From a virus: a stretch of DNA of 50,224 nt. A model generated the notes under the pieces. It did no database searches, was not told the DNA's origin, and was given only the letters and a program-made list of their open reading frames with translations. Location of the stretch: IMG/VR virus record IMGVR_UViG_3300038548_000420, positions 1 to 50,224 of that record; one strand, written 5' to 3'. Made by a program: the position numbers and the translations under genes. Numbering within the stretch: the first letter of the stretch is position 1; each line of letters opens with the position of its first letter. Of the stretch, positions 8,500 to 16,866 are shown piece after piece.

Positions 8500-9084
8500 A
8501 TGGAACGGAAGAACATCGAGGAAATGATCACCCATCTGGATGCGGCTTTGCACGCCCTTTCATCGGCCGCGGCCCCGCCAAAGGGTTCTAAGGAAATGAG
8601 CAAGCGGCTCGCTATCAAGGCGAGGATTGAGGGGCTCAAGGTAATCCTGACAGCATGCGACGATGGGCTCATGATCGAGGCTCGGCTCGCCGCCGCCGGG
8701 TTCGAAAGCCGGCGCCCCGCGAAAGATTCGCCAATTGCAAGCGGGCGCCGAGAGGTTTTCCGGCTCGCGGACGGGGCACGCATTGGGCTTTTTACCGCAA
8801 GTGAATCGCTCGCCCTGATCCATGAGGGCGATCCGATCAAGCCCGGCGACATTGCCCGGATGCCGGCCGAGAAAGGCGGCAAGTTCGGATATTTCCTCGT
8901 CGACGTGACCGAGAGGGTCAACGGAGTCATCAGCGGCAACATAAGGCAAGTCGCCGCCTATGGTGGGGACTCTGGCGAGGAAATGTGCGGGATCGTCGAC
9001 CAATGCGCGCGGGTCCATTCGGACGAAATTGATCTCTGGGTGCTCGGGCGCAGGCGCGGGAACGTGGTGCAATTCCCTCATTGA
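8500..9084 (+). CDS. Hypothetical protein, last gene of the inverted cassette
   Basis: 194 residues. Start chosen at the ATG after GAAAGAGAGGCACTACA. N-terminal 75 residues are helical (MITHLDAALHALSSAAAPPKGSKEMSKRLAIKARIEGLKVIL); residues about 95-190 look like a beta-rich domain (REVFRLADGARIGLFTASESLALIHEGDPIKPGDIARMP, FGYFLVDVTERV). I do not recognise a family. It is followed by a convincing intrinsic terminator, so the cassette ends here. Confidence 0.7.
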   Translation: MERKNIEEMITHLDAALHALSSAAAPPKGSKEMSKRLAIKARIEGLKVILTACDDGLMIEARLAAAGFESRRPAKDSPIASGRREVFRLADGARIGLFTASESLALIHEGDPIKPGDIARMPAEKGGKFGYFLVDVTERVNGVISGNIRQVAAYGGDSGEEMCGIVDQCARVHSDEIDLWVLGRRRGNVVQFPH

Positions 9085-9176
9085 TTTCTGGCGGCGCCGG
9101 GTGCACAATGGCCGGCCTACGCTCTTGTTTCCGCAAGTATGCTAGACCCTAACGCTCCACACACAGGCACAGGGGG

Positions 9177-9205
9177 GGCCGCGCTCGCAAGGGCGCGGCC
9201 TTTCG
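9177..9205 (+). terminator. Intrinsic terminator closing the inverted cassette
   Basis: Perfect 8-bp stem GGCCGCGC / GCGCGGCC with an 8-nt loop, followed by TTTCGCT. A second inverted repeat, GGACGCACG / CGTGCGTCC (9222-9256, 17-nt loop containing T7), lies between it and the convergent endolysin stop. The remaining bases of 9085-9286 hold no gene that I can support. Confidence 0.65.
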
Positions 9206-9286
9206 CTATGCCAGCGATCCGGGACGCACGCCGCTTTTTTTGGGGGCCGTGCGTCCTTGACTTTCACAAGAGCGCCGCTCGGCTGA

Positions 9287-9748
9287 TTATCCGATCCCTA
9301 TGCTCGGCCCATAGTGCCGGTCGCGCCAGACTTTGCATTCCGCGTCCCGCCTATTGATCAGACCGTCGACAACCCTACCGCCGGCCCGATTCCAGCGGCG
9401 AAGCTGGGCGGGGACATCGTCAGGCTTGCCGGCATTCAATCGCCTTAGCAATGTGCTCCGTCGAAAGGCGCCGCCGCCGACATTGAATGTGAAACTGACA
9501 AGAGTATCGAATTGATGTTGAACGAGAGAAACATCCACGTATCGGTTGACGCTGTTCTCAGTGTGCCGGATATCGTCGGCCAGCAATTTCATCGCCTGAT
9601 CGTGGGTAATCCCCGCCGAAAAATCCTCCCCGTCGACTATGAGATGGCCGATGCCGATAGTCGGGTATCCAGCCACATCGTCATAGATTTCCAGCCTTTC
9701 GCCTTCCCATTCGGCGACGAATTCCAAACCCCTATTGCTCGTGATCAT
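9287..9748 (-). CDS. Endolysin, T4-lysozyme-type (GH24) muramidase
   Basis: 153 residues. The catalytic triad of the family is present with the right spacing: Glu15 (AEWEGERL), Asp24 (YDDVAG) and Thr30 (YPTIGIGH). The helical C-terminal lobe has DTLVSFTFNVGGGAFRRSTLLRRLN and RRWNRAGGRVVDGLINRRDAE, both typical. It cleaves the MurNAc-GlcNAc bond of peptidoglycan. There is no N-terminal signal or SAR segment, so export through a holin is expected; candidate membrane partners lie just upstream in the operon. It overlaps the protease stop by four bases, an unusual place for a lysis gene. Confidence 0.93.
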   Translation of the reverse strand: MITSNRGLEFVAEWEGERLEIYDDVAGYPTIGIGHLIVDGEDFSAGITHDQAMKLLADDIRHTENSVNRYVDVSLVQHQFDTLVSFTFNVGGGAFRRSTLLRRLNAGKPDDVPAQLRRWNRAGGRVVDGLINRRDAECKVWRDRHYGPSIGIG

Positions 9749-10155
9749 GCCGCTTGATCCTCTACATCGTGGCTTTCATCGACCTTGCCGCCGATCGAGA
9801 AACCGGTATAGGTGCCGTCGCGGAATTTCTCGAGGATTTCCTCGGACGAGGGCTTGTATCCGACAATGAAGCCGGTCTTTTTGGTAGTGATCCCGAGGGC
9901 CTTGGCGATCTCGGTGGTCAGCGGCATGCCGAATACGATCTCGCCTTGTTTATCGCCGGTGTGCATCTCTTTCGCGGTCCGCGCGTTCTCCATGAAATCG
10001 AGCGTCGCCTTGAGCATGACGCTCTCGGGAATGTGGTCGCCCTGGGTGTCGAAATGATCCTCGCCGCCCTCTTTCGAGATTATCGCCCAGCCGATCACCA
10101 GCCCGAGGCTCTCGTCGACCTTGCAAATCCTGCCGCCCGTGATTTGGTTGCTCAT
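9745..10155 (-). CDS. XkdF-type prohead serine protease (Peptidase_S78_2)
   Basis: 136 residues. Pattern GRICKVDESLGLVIGWAIISK...DTQGDHIPESVMLKATLDFMENARTAKEMHTGDKQGEIVFGMPLTTEIAKALG...GFIVGYKPSSEEILEKFRDGTYTGFSIGGK. The likely catalytic residues are His65 (EMHTG) and Ser120 (GFSIGG). Such enzymes mature the procapsid by cutting scaffold and capsid arms. It is short: the EISAVDFPAQ motif that normally follows is found at the start of the gene at 7334, on the far side of the endolysin and the inverted cassette. Confidence 0.85.
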   Translation of the reverse strand: MSNQITGGRICKVDESLGLVIGWAIISKEGGEDHFDTQGDHIPESVMLKATLDFMENARTAKEMHTGDKQGEIVFGMPLTTEIAKALGITTKKTGFIVGYKPSSEEILEKFRDGTYTGFSIGGKVDESHDVEDQAA

Positions 10156-10565
10156 TGCCCTTTGATCCCTCGCAAATCGGCTTCCAGCCCCTCGGTCTGT
10201 CTTTCGAGATTCCGAACTTGCGCCCGGAGAGGGGCGGGGTCAAGCAAGCTCTCGTCGCAATCCGGGTTCTTGGCGCATGCCGCCCGCGCCGCGTCCATTT
10301 GCTGAATCAAGATCCTCATCTCGCCCTTGCGCCTTTCGACGCTTTCGAGTGTCGATTGAGTCGCGAGCTGGGCTACTCTCATGATCTCGGCGCGCAACTC
10401 CGAGAATTCTTTGTCGTCATTCCGAGCGTGAGCCTCTATCTTGGCCAGCGTCGGGTTCGCGAATTTGGGGAGCTCAACCTCAAAAAGCGCGAGGGCGGCG
10501 CCAATGGCCACGACGCCCACGGCCGCCGCTGTGATTTGCTTCCATTTTGTCACCCAGAACGACAT
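10152..10565 (-). CDS. Membrane-anchored coiled-coil protein, possible i-spanin
   Basis: 137 residues. One N-terminal membrane segment (ITAAAVGVVAIGAALALFEV, residues 10-29) after a short basic head (MSFWVTKWKQ), then a long charged helix (KIEAHARNDDKEFSELRAEIMRVAQ, ESVERRKGEMRILIQQMDAARA) with a Cys pair (AACAKNPDC) and a final coiled coil. This N-in/C-out layout next to an endolysin is that of inner-membrane spanins, but no partner o-spanin lipoprotein is evident, so the role is inferred. Confidence 0.5.
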   Translation of the reverse strand: MSFWVTKWKQITAAAVGVVAIGAALALFEVELPKFANPTLAKIEAHARNDDKEFSELRAEIMRVAQLATQSTLESVERRKGEMRILIQQMDAARAACAKNPDCDESLLDPAPLRAQVRNLERQTEGLEADLRGIKGQ

Positions 10566-10576
10566 TTCTCGCCCCC

Positions 10577-10735
10577 CTATTGCCCGTACTCGCGATAGGC
10601 TTTCACCATATCCATTACGTTGTCGGCCCGTAGCAAGGCCGAATCTCTCATTGCGCCCTCGGGGAATTTTTCGGCGCAAGCGAGTAGCTGGTCGACATAT
10701 TCTTTGATCCACCTCTCCGGTATCGCCCCTGGCAT
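10577..10735 (-). CDS. Small helical protein of the lysis block
   Basis: 52 residues, MPGAIPERWIKEYVDQLLACAEKFPEGAMRDSALLRADNVMDMVKAYREYGQ. The start follows GGTGAGGACAGAGAT, a good variant of the leader seen elsewhere. No membrane segment. It sits between two membrane proteins in the lysis block. I do not recognise it. Confidence 0.6.
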   Translation of the reverse strand: MPGAIPERWIKEYVDQLLACAEKFPEGAMRDSALLRADNVMDMVKAYREYGQ

Positions 10736-10745
10736 ATCTCTGTCC

Positions 10746-11072
10746 TCACCTTGGCCTGCCCGCGTTGGAAAGCTTTGCGTCGATCCGCCGCAACGCGCTG
10801 TCGATCGCATCAAAACGACGCTCAACGGCGCTATGATTTTCCTCATGTGCCGCCGCCCTTCTGATAAGCTGGTTGACCTCGGTTTGCATCGCCCTTCGGC
10901 CGACTGTGTTTTCCGATACATCGCCTCGCGTGTGGGCGGCGTCTCGCGAAAATACTCCGATGGCAAAGCCGCCGGCGCCTATCGTGACCATGAGCCCGAC
11001 GACCATTGTCAGCCGGAATGTCAGCCGGGAAACATTCCCGTTTGGTTGTGCGCCGACATGGGTTTCAGCCAT
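10746..11072 (-). CDS. Single-span membrane protein, holin-like candidate
   Basis: 108 residues. After a polar 17-residue head there is one membrane segment (LTFRLTMVVGLMVTIGAGGFAIGVF, about 18-42), then a helical, heptad-like cytoplasmic or periplasmic tail (VNQLIRRAAAHEENHSAVERRFDAIDSALRRIDAKL). Together with the 10152-10565 protein and the endolysin it would make a lysis module. The tail resembles XhlA-like and spanin-like proteins; which membrane role it has cannot be decided from sequence. Confidence 0.5.
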   Translation of the reverse strand: MAETHVGAQPNGNVSRLTFRLTMVVGLMVTIGAGGFAIGVFSRDAAHTRGDVSENTVGRRAMQTEVNQLIRRAAAHEENHSAVERRFDAIDSALRRIDAKLSNAGRPR

Positions 11073-11119
11073 CTATGGGGCCTTTGCGTCATGTCGGGTC
11101 TGGATCTCTTAGCTTAGGT

Positions 11120-12073
11120 TTATACACCAGAAACTCGAGTTGTCACAGCGCACCGGCACCGGATTGTTTCAGCGGCGGGCGCCGTAGGGTCGCCCGGGAA
11201 CATCAGGGCAAAGCCGGCGCCGCTGGTGAATGCCTCGCCGAAACCGCGTTTTTGCTCATTCATGAACCTGTGGCTTTTGCGCTCGCGCTCATCCAGTTGC
11301 GTGAACCATTGCTGAGTGAGCCTATCCGGGTCGATCTTGCCGGCCTCGACCGCTTGCTGGATCATCTCGTGCCGGCCGGCATTGGCGGCTCTCAGCGACT
11401 CGGTGCGCGCGATGGTCTCGGATCGCTCCTTGACGAAACGCTCGCGATAGCGGCGGGTCATGCGGTCGATCTGTTCACTTGTCAGCGGATCTCCGTCAAT
11501 TGCCCGGCGGATCGAGCCGTCAAAGCGATGGTCCCTCAGCTCGCGGTTCAGAGCCTCGGAACTGCCTTCCCGGAGCAAGCGCTCGAAATTCTTCACCGCC
11601 GCGTCCTGAGTCTCCGTGAGCCCGAGGACGGATCGGAACCCCCGAGCCTGGGCGATCGGGTTGAGGCCGGCCTCGGTGCCTTCAACGAGTGCTCTCCGAA
11701 CAGCTCTGGTTAGCTTTCTGGTGATCTCGCCCTGAAGTCTGAGCTTCTCTTGCCTCAGAAAGCGGACGGCGCGAACATTCGTGATGTCAAAATCGACATT
11801 GATCTGCACGCCCTCTTTGAAAAAGACCGCCATCCGATCCGCTGAAAGTTGGAACAAATTCGACGTGGTATTCGAGAGCCGAGCCCCCATATCGGCGCCG
11901 GCGCGAGTCACTGCGTCTTGGACCCGGCCGGCCTCGATTAAATCGGCAATGTCTGTGAGCGATTGCTCGTCCCTGATCGTCGCAACGATATCGATAAACG
12001 CGCGCTGAATTTGGCGCCCCCCAGACGCGACGAGGGCTTCCAGGCGCGCGGCTGGGTCTATGGCGGTAGCCAT
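11120..12073 (-). CDS. Mu F-like head morphogenesis (minor capsid) protein
   Basis: 317 residues from the ATG one base after the preceding stop; a longer frame exists upstream but overlaps that gene. The C-terminal part has the diagnostic elements in order: RSETIARTESLRAANAGRHE, WFTQLDERERKSHRFMNEQ, a FMFPGDPTAP-like turn and ETIRCRCAVTT (the NCRC motif). The N-terminal two thirds is helical. These proteins bind the portal and are packaged in the head; some are injected with DNA. Confidence 0.88.
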   Translation of the reverse strand: MATAIDPAARLEALVASGGRQIQRAFIDIVATIRDEQSLTDIADLIEAGRVQDAVTRAGADMGARLSNTTSNLFQLSADRMAVFFKEGVQINVDFDITNVRAVRFLRQEKLRLQGEITRKLTRAVRRALVEGTEAGLNPIAQARGFRSVLGLTETQDAAVKNFERLLREGSSEALNRELRDHRFDGSIRRAIDGDPLTSEQIDRMTRRYRERFVKERSETIARTESLRAANAGRHEMIQQAVEAGKIDPDRLTQQWFTQLDERERKSHRFMNEQKRGFGEAFTSGAGFALMFPGDPTAPAAETIRCRCAVTTRVSGV

Positions 12074-12074
12074 T

Positions 12075-12464
12075 TCAGGGCATGACCTCGCATTCGTAGG
12101 TTGCCCCCGCCGGATCTCGCTCGACGCCCTCGGCCATGATCGTGTAAGTCTTGCCCTCTGTGGGGCTGACAATCTTGTCGCCGGGCATGGGCTCCTCGTT
12201 CGCGGGAAGAGAGGCGCCGAAAATCACGAAAACCCCTTTCGTCCTCTCAACCGCGTCCTCGCCGGCCTTGCGCTTCCGCAAGTCCAGGAAGCCCCGAGCC
12301 GGGATATTCACCGGCACGAGCTCGCGGCCGGCGGTCGGGTCCATAGGATCCCGCGCCTTGGCCCGCTCCTTGGTCAGCGTGCAAGGGAACGATCCCCCGG
12401 CGTCCTCGAATGCCTCGTCGAGAATGCCGGCCAGATCGATTTCAAAGATGTCAGGGCGGGTCAT
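12075..12464 (-). CDS. Head-tail connector-type hypothetical protein
   Basis: 129 residues. MTRPDIFEIDLAGILDEAFEDAGGSFPCTLTKERAKARDPMDPTAG, then a beta-rich segment with ARGFLDLRKRKAGEDAVERTKGVFVIFGASLP and a closing GDKIVSPTEGKTYTIMAEGVERDPAGATYECEV. The TYTIMA...PAGATYECEV ending is like that of small neck subunits in Mu-F-containing phages. It overlaps the upstream gene by four bases. Structural role inferred from position. Confidence 0.6.
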   Translation of the reverse strand: MTRPDIFEIDLAGILDEAFEDAGGSFPCTLTKERAKARDPMDPTAGRELVPVNIPARGFLDLRKRKAGEDAVERTKGVFVIFGASLPANEEPMPGDKIVSPTEGKTYTIMAEGVERDPAGATYECEVMP

Positions 12465-12943
12465 GCGAAGCCCTCGTGCCCGCGCTCATCGTCGGTCAGC
12501 GTCTCGCATGATCCGCCGAAGGACTCGCCGGTGATCTTGGTCACAGCAAGAAAGGGCGCAATCAAGGCCGAGACATCCTCCGTGAATTGCGCGCCGTCCT
12601 GGCCGCGGAAGAACTCGACGCGCGCCGATCCGGCGCCCGCCACCTTGATGTTGCTTCCGGTCCCGCTGCCCGTTGCGACGGCCGGCTTGGCGGCAATCTG
12701 AGCGGCGAGGATGATCGAGGCGTCGATCACGTCTGGCTCTGTGAGGGGCAAGACATCGCCGTTGATCCAGGTCTCGCGATCAAGCCGGCGGGTCGAGCTG
12801 ATCAGCGCTCGGCCCTTTGCGTCCTCGGTGAGGGCCGCCCAAGGCGCGGCATATTGCGCCGAGGCGTTCAGATAGAGATCGGCGGTTGCTTGGTTGGCAA
12901 AGTTGCCGCCGTAGGTTTCCGATCCGACTGTGACGTCGACCAT
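12461..12943 (-). CDS. DnaT-like/head-completion adaptor protein
   Basis: 160 residues. The N-terminus TVGSETYGGNFANQATADLYLNAS...WAALTEDAKGRALISSTRRLDRETW is the pattern of phage proteins often labelled DnaT-like ssDNA-binding domain, which in this genomic place are portal-adjacent adaptor (head-completion) proteins. The helical core includes DVIDASIILAAQIAAKP. It begins one base after the portal stop. I favour the structural reading over DNA binding because of location. Confidence 0.65.
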   Translation of the reverse strand: MVDVTVGSETYGGNFANQATADLYLNASAQYAAPWAALTEDAKGRALISSTRRLDRETWINGDVLPLTEPDVIDASIILAAQIAAKPAVATGSGTGSNIKVAGAGSARVEFFRGQDGAQFTEDVSALIAPFLAVTKITGESFGGSCETLTDDERGHEGFA

Positions 12944-12944
12944 A

Positions 12945-14336
12945 TCAGGTTTCCCCTTCCTCGCCCTCGCCCTCGCCCTGGCCCTCGCCTGGGATGAGGG
13001 TCAAGTCCTCGTCATCAGGCTCCCGCTCCTCGAATGGGAGCCCCCAGCGGCCGTAGATATCGCGGACAACCGGATCATTCGGCAACAGCGTGGCCCCGGC
13101 GGTTGCGAGATCCCGGAGCCCGGCGGTCATTTCCTGAATCGTCTCGAAACTCGGCGTCGCCGGCTCGGGGTTGGGCATCATATCGTCGTCGAGTCCGTTG
13201 AGCCGCCAGAGCGGGCCAAGCAAATCGTTCCGGTAGGTATCGGCGACCTCGTGCAGAACAGAATCGACGATGAGATAGAGCTGAGTCGATTTCTCGCGGG
13301 ACAAGGCCATCGATCCCGAGCCCTCGCCCAACAAGAGGCCCTCGCACCCCATGATCCGCGCGATCTCCCGGTTCGTCCGCAAGATCGCGACGTTGATCGG
13401 CACTAACCCCTGGTGACTTGTTTCGAGGACATCGATCCCCCACTGATGCGTTTGCGACGGCGCCTGCGTCTCGTCCTGGCCCTCATAGACCCTCGAGTCC
13501 AGAATGAGCGATTTGGTCGCCGTGCGGACGGGATTCTTGAGAAATGTTCTCAGCACCTCAAGCTGAGCCGCGCTCTCGGCTTTGGTGATCGACCCCTCTT
13601 CGACTGCCTTTTGGAGTTCGGCCAGCGGGGCTCGGCCCATCGGGATCCCGCCGAGATCGGTCTCGAATCCCATCGTCTCGAGCTTTTCGAGCACGGTCAA
13701 ACGCTCGCCGCCTGGGAACATATGCCGAAAGATCCCGAGGCCCTCTGGCGAATCGTTGAGCGAGTCGTCGACCAGATAGACGAGGCGATTGCGGGGCATG
13801 AACAGCTCACGGCCATCATGCGGCGAAAGTTGCCAAACCCCGTCGACCTCGCCCGAGTCTTGGACCAGCCAACGATTGATCGTGCGCTGAGCCCGCGGGG
13901 AAATGTCCTTAAACGTGATTGCGGTCTTGTCGTTGTTGAGGCGGGCCGTCCATTCCTGAATCGAGAAACCATAAAACACGTAGGCGGCCGATCGGCGGAC
14001 GATCCGGCGCCACGATGTCGCTGGATCCTCGGTCAGCCATTCCTCGGCGAGCTCGGCGTGCATCTTGGCGTCGGGCGTGTCGTCGACCGGATTCCATGTC
14101 CATTCCGAGCCGCCAATTAGGTTGAGAAAGAGCCTCACGCATGCGCCGACGATTGCCGTGTTGGCGAGGAGCTCTGAATAGGTCTCGTATTTCTTGAGCC
14201 CTATGAGCTTGGGGTTTCTTTCGCGCGTCTGGATATATCCGCCGAAAGTTGTGGTGCCCGAGACGCCGAGGGCCATTCGATTTGAGCCTCGGACGGTTGG
14301 GGCGATGGGCCGCCCACGAACATCGAGAAGCGCCAT
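12945..14336 (-). CDS. Portal protein (Mu gp29/DUF935-like)
   Basis: 463 residues. The N-terminal stem region includes KKYETYSELLANTAIVGACVRLFLNLIGGSEWTWNP; then the wing with RRIVRRSAAYVFYGFSIQEWTA and the ISPRAQRTINRWLVQDSGEVDGVWQ strand; then the clip/stem helices LVPINVAILRTNREIARIMGCEGLLLGEGSGSMALSREKSTQLY. This is the DUF935 arrangement. The C-terminus is a strongly acidic, Gly/Glu-rich tail. The portal dodecamer is the DNA entry channel. It lies directly after the terminase. Confidence 0.88.
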   Translation of the reverse strand: MALLDVRGRPIAPTVRGSNRMALGVSGTTTFGGYIQTRERNPKLIGLKKYETYSELLANTAIVGACVRLFLNLIGGSEWTWNPVDDTPDAKMHAELAEEWLTEDPATSWRRIVRRSAAYVFYGFSIQEWTARLNNDKTAITFKDISPRAQRTINRWLVQDSGEVDGVWQLSPHDGRELFMPRNRLVYLVDDSLNDSPEGLGIFRHMFPGGERLTVLEKLETMGFETDLGGIPMGRAPLAELQKAVEEGSITKAESAAQLEVLRTFLKNPVRTATKSLILDSRVYEGQDETQAPSQTHQWGIDVLETSHQGLVPINVAILRTNREIARIMGCEGLLLGEGSGSMALSREKSTQLYLIVDSVLHEVADTYRNDLLGPLWRLNGLDDDMMPNPEPATPSFETIQEMTAGLRDLATAGATLLPNDPVVRDIYGRWGLPFEEREPDDEDLTLIPGEGQGEGEGEEGET

Positions 14337-14348
14337 TTTTTTGCTTCC

Positions 14349-15902
14349 TCAGCCGACGCTCGGGCCAGCGCCTACCACAGATCTCTTCCGCCCGACCAGC
14401 TCATGATACGCGCCCGAGGCGGCATCTACCAGATCGTCGATCTGATCGCCGTGGGCTTCCGAGATGCTCTCGTCAAACGCGCAAAGCTCGTCGATGAGGA
14501 TACTGTTCCACTCCCCCGCACGCAAGAACACGGTTCCGCTCTCCAATCCGGCCGCCAGCGGGCGCGCCCGAATATGCTTCGCGCGGCTCTCAATATGGAA
14601 GCCGTGGTCGAATTTTGCGTACTGGATCGCGAAATGTCGGGCCAGAATCTTGCCGGCGGCGCCCGGCTCGCGCGGAAAGACGACGCGGCACCGGCCTTTG
14701 AAGATCGCGTCGTCTTGCTCGGTCACCCTCTTCATCTCGCGCTCAGCCTTGCCCGGCCCTTTCTGAAAATGAACCGCGTCGAGGATCCAGACGTTACGAT
14801 CCGCGTCTATCCCCATGAGGACGCCGGCGGTGAAATCGCCCTCGCCCTCGCTGGCGGCGAGATCCCAGCGGCGGCAGACCTTGATCATGCGGGGGATCTC
14901 GTTGGGGTTGACGACGCTGAACCATTCGCGGCTGAAGAACCCCGCGTCGCTCGCCCTGGGCACTTGCTGGTAGAGGCTATTCCAAGTTCTTTTGACGAGC
15001 TTGAATCGGTCCCAATGGCCGGGCTTGAACCAAGAGCTCCAGAGCCCCTCGCCCAGCTTGCGGCCGAGCGGGTCATCGGGGCGGTCGCATTCGGCGGGCA
15101 CTCGCACGACATTCCATTCGCGGCCGTCGCGGCAAGAGATCATCCCGCTTTCGCCGTCCCAATCGATCGGCAAAATCCCGCCGGCGAGATCGTCCTCGGC
15201 CCACCGCGTCATGATCAGGCAAATTGCGCCGCCCGGAACGAGCCGCGGCTCTAGCGTGTCCTCGAATTCCTCTCGAGTCCTGATCTTGATCGCCTTGGAA
15301 TCGGCGTCCTGGCGGTTTTTCACCGGGTCGTCGATCACGAGAAACTCGCATCGGCTCCCGCCGAGCCCCGATAGAATGCCGCCGCCGAGGTATTCGGACC
15401 CGTTGCTCAAGTGCCATTCCAGGGCGGCCCGCGTGTCCTCGGCCATGAGGGCGCCGAAGATCTTCCCGTAGGGCGCACAGCGAATGATCGAGCGAGCGCG
15501 GCGCCCGAGCTTCCGGCTCAAGTCCGAGCCATAGCTTGCGGCGATCACGCGGAAGCCTGGGTGCTTTCCCATGAAAAACGGCGGGGCGACGACACTGGCG
15601 TAAGTGCTTTTCGCGGATCCGGGGGGCAACATCAGCATCACCCGGCCGTTATCCTTATAAACCGCGCCCTCGACGGCGCTCATGATCAGCCGGTGATGCT
15701 CGGCGATCGCGGTCTCGATCGGGTGGAATTGCCATTCGTCGTCGGCGTCAGAGAATGGTTTTCCCGGTATATCCACACTCATGCTGAATTCGGCGAGAGA
15801 TTTTCGGGCCCGCAATCGGCGGGCCATCATTATGGCGGCGCGTTGTTGCGGATTTTCAATGCCCCGCGTTGACTGCCGCACCAGGGCGAATGGTTGCGGC
15901 AT
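14349..15902 (-). CDS. Terminase large subunit
   Basis: 517 residues. ATPase domain: Walker A PPGSAKST (93-100), Walker B FLVIDD (187-192), coupling motif LIMTRWAEDD (229-238). Nuclease domain: RRWDLAASEGEGDFTAG with the RNase H-fold Asp at 346-347, and a closing acidic DQIDDLVDAASGAYHEL. It translocates DNA into the procapsid and cuts it. The start MPQPFALVRQ is four bases from the preceding gene. A small-terminase-like HTH protein is encoded 12 kb away at 28018-28425. Confidence 0.93.
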   Translation of the reverse strand: MPQPFALVRQSTRGIENPQQRAAIMMARRLRARKSLAEFSMSVDIPGKPFSDADDEWQFHPIETAIAEHHRLIMSAVEGAVYKDNGRVMLMLPPGSAKSTYASVVAPPFFMGKHPGFRVIAASYGSDLSRKLGRRARSIIRCAPYGKIFGALMAEDTRAALEWHLSNGSEYLGGGILSGLGGSRCEFLVIDDPVKNRQDADSKAIKIRTREEFEDTLEPRLVPGGAICLIMTRWAEDDLAGGILPIDWDGESGMISCRDGREWNVVRVPAECDRPDDPLGRKLGEGLWSSWFKPGHWDRFKLVKRTWNSLYQQVPRASDAGFFSREWFSVVNPNEIPRMIKVCRRWDLAASEGEGDFTAGVLMGIDADRNVWILDAVHFQKGPGKAEREMKRVTEQDDAIFKGRCRVVFPREPGAAGKILARHFAIQYAKFDHGFHIESRAKHIRARPLAAGLESGTVFLRAGEWNSILIDELCAFDESISEAHGDQIDDLVDAASGAYHELVGRKRSVVGAGPSVG

Positions 15903-15905
15903 GAC

Positions 15906-16199
15906 TCAAGCTGAGTCAGGCGGATCGATCCCGCGCCGGGCCAGCTCTCGCCGGGCCAGCTCGCGCCGGGCCATCCTCGCCAGAATTTTCTTCTTCAACG
16001 TGGGCCTGACGACCGCCATCGCCTCTTCGATAAACCCGCGCGCCCGCCTCAGCGGCCCGCCACGCACTATGTGCGAGATTGCCGTGACCTTTTTGGGGTC
16101 GGCGCGGCATTCGTCAGTATCATCGTCCAGGGCGTCTTCGCGGCTTATCCCGCATCTGAGGCACCAATCGTCGGCGCCGAAATCATGGTCGATACTCAT
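15906..16199 (-). CDS. Small hypothetical protein, first gene of the late operon
   Basis: 97 residues from the ATG preceded by GAGAGGATCAGAG. The N-terminus has a CLRC pair (ADDWCLRCGISREDALDDDTDEC), suggesting a single metal or disulfide site, and the C-terminal part is very basic with a repeated ARRELARRELARRG. The gene opens the operon before the large terminase, where the small terminase is often found, but it lacks an HTH that I can see. Confidence 0.65.
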   Translation of the reverse strand: MSIDHDFGADDWCLRCGISREDALDDDTDECRADPKKVTAISHIVRGGPLRRARGFIEEAMAVVRPTLKKKILARMARRELARRELARRGIDPPDSA

Positions 16200-16226
16200 C
16201 TCTGATCCTCTCTCGGCCGGGCGGTC

Positions 16227-16255
16227 ATATTGCGGCATCGGATCGCGCTTTGAAA
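16227..16255 (-). promoter_or_regulatory. Candidate late promoter for the head-tail operon
   Basis: On the minus strand TTTCAA, 17 nt, CAATAT; transcription would start about 20 nt before the ATG at 16199. The two hexamers are identical to those of the promoter at 38898, but the spacer lacks the GGCCC palindrome. Confidence 0.55.
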
Positions 16256-16332
16256 GCCCGGCTCGGATCGGGATTGTCGAGCGCCGTTCTCGATGATACC
16301 CTCAGCGGCGTGGCTATAGAGAGGAAATCGCG

Positions 16333-16500
16333 ATGAGCGAGCACCAGCGGGCGAAAGCCCAGAGCGTCGGGACGCTCAAAATTCGAGTCAAGCGAGCCGG
16401 AAGCGAGGAATGGGAAGATCACGGAACCCATCCAGTCTACCGCGAAGACCCGCCGAGCCCGGATCAGGCCGCCCCGGATGCGAAACCCGAGGAGACCTAA
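16333..16500 (+). CDS. Small hypothetical protein opening the tail-fibre operon
   Basis: 55 residues, MSEHQRAKAQSVGTLKIRVKRAG... ending DAKPEET; preceded by GAGAGGAAATCGCG. Hydrophilic, basic first half and acidic Pro-rich end. A weak promoter-like pair, TTGTCG-17-TACCCT, lies at 16274-16302. The stop is three bases before the next ATG. Not recognised. Confidence 0.6.
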   Translation: MSEHQRAKAQSVGTLKIRVKRAGSEEWEDHGTHPVYREDPPSPDQAAPDAKPEET

Positions 16501-16503
16501 GGC

Positions 16504-16866
16504 ATGGCAACCGTTTTTGTGACCGTGGGCGCCGAGTCGATCACTGACATCATCGACGGCACCACGACCGTTCCGGCGAACTATTTCGCGGCCCAAGGCA
16601 CGGGCGCCGGCACCGCCGTCATCGGCGATACCTCGCTTTTCGTCGAGGCGAGCGAGACGCGAGTCCAGACCACCAATTCCCAGCCGGCGGCGTCGACCAA
16701 TCGCTTTGTCGCAACGATCGTTGCGGATGGCACCAAGACGATCACGAATGCGGGGCTGTTCACTCTGATCACCGGCGGCATTCTCTGGATCAAGGGCGAT
16801 TTCACGGGCATCCCCGTGAACGCGAGCGACAGCATCGAGTACACTTTCGAGCTCGCTCACTCCTGA
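16504..16866 (+). CDS. Phage protein of the tail-fibre operon, beta-rich
   Basis: 120 residues. The pattern YFAAQGTGAGTAVIGDTSLFVEASETRVQTTNSQ...NRFVATIVADGTKTITNAGLF is a recognisable small phage protein family (WGTGTGAA--DTALxxE--ExRVxGT) that accompanies tail-fibre genes in many phages. It is almost all beta. Its function is unknown to me; a fibre-attachment or virion surface role is plausible from context. Confidence 0.7.
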   Translation: MATVFVTVGAESITDIIDGTTTVPANYFAAQGTGAGTAVIGDTSLFVEASETRVQTTNSQPAASTNRFVATIVADGTKTITNAGLFTLITGGILWIKGDFTGIPVNASDSIEYTFELAHS

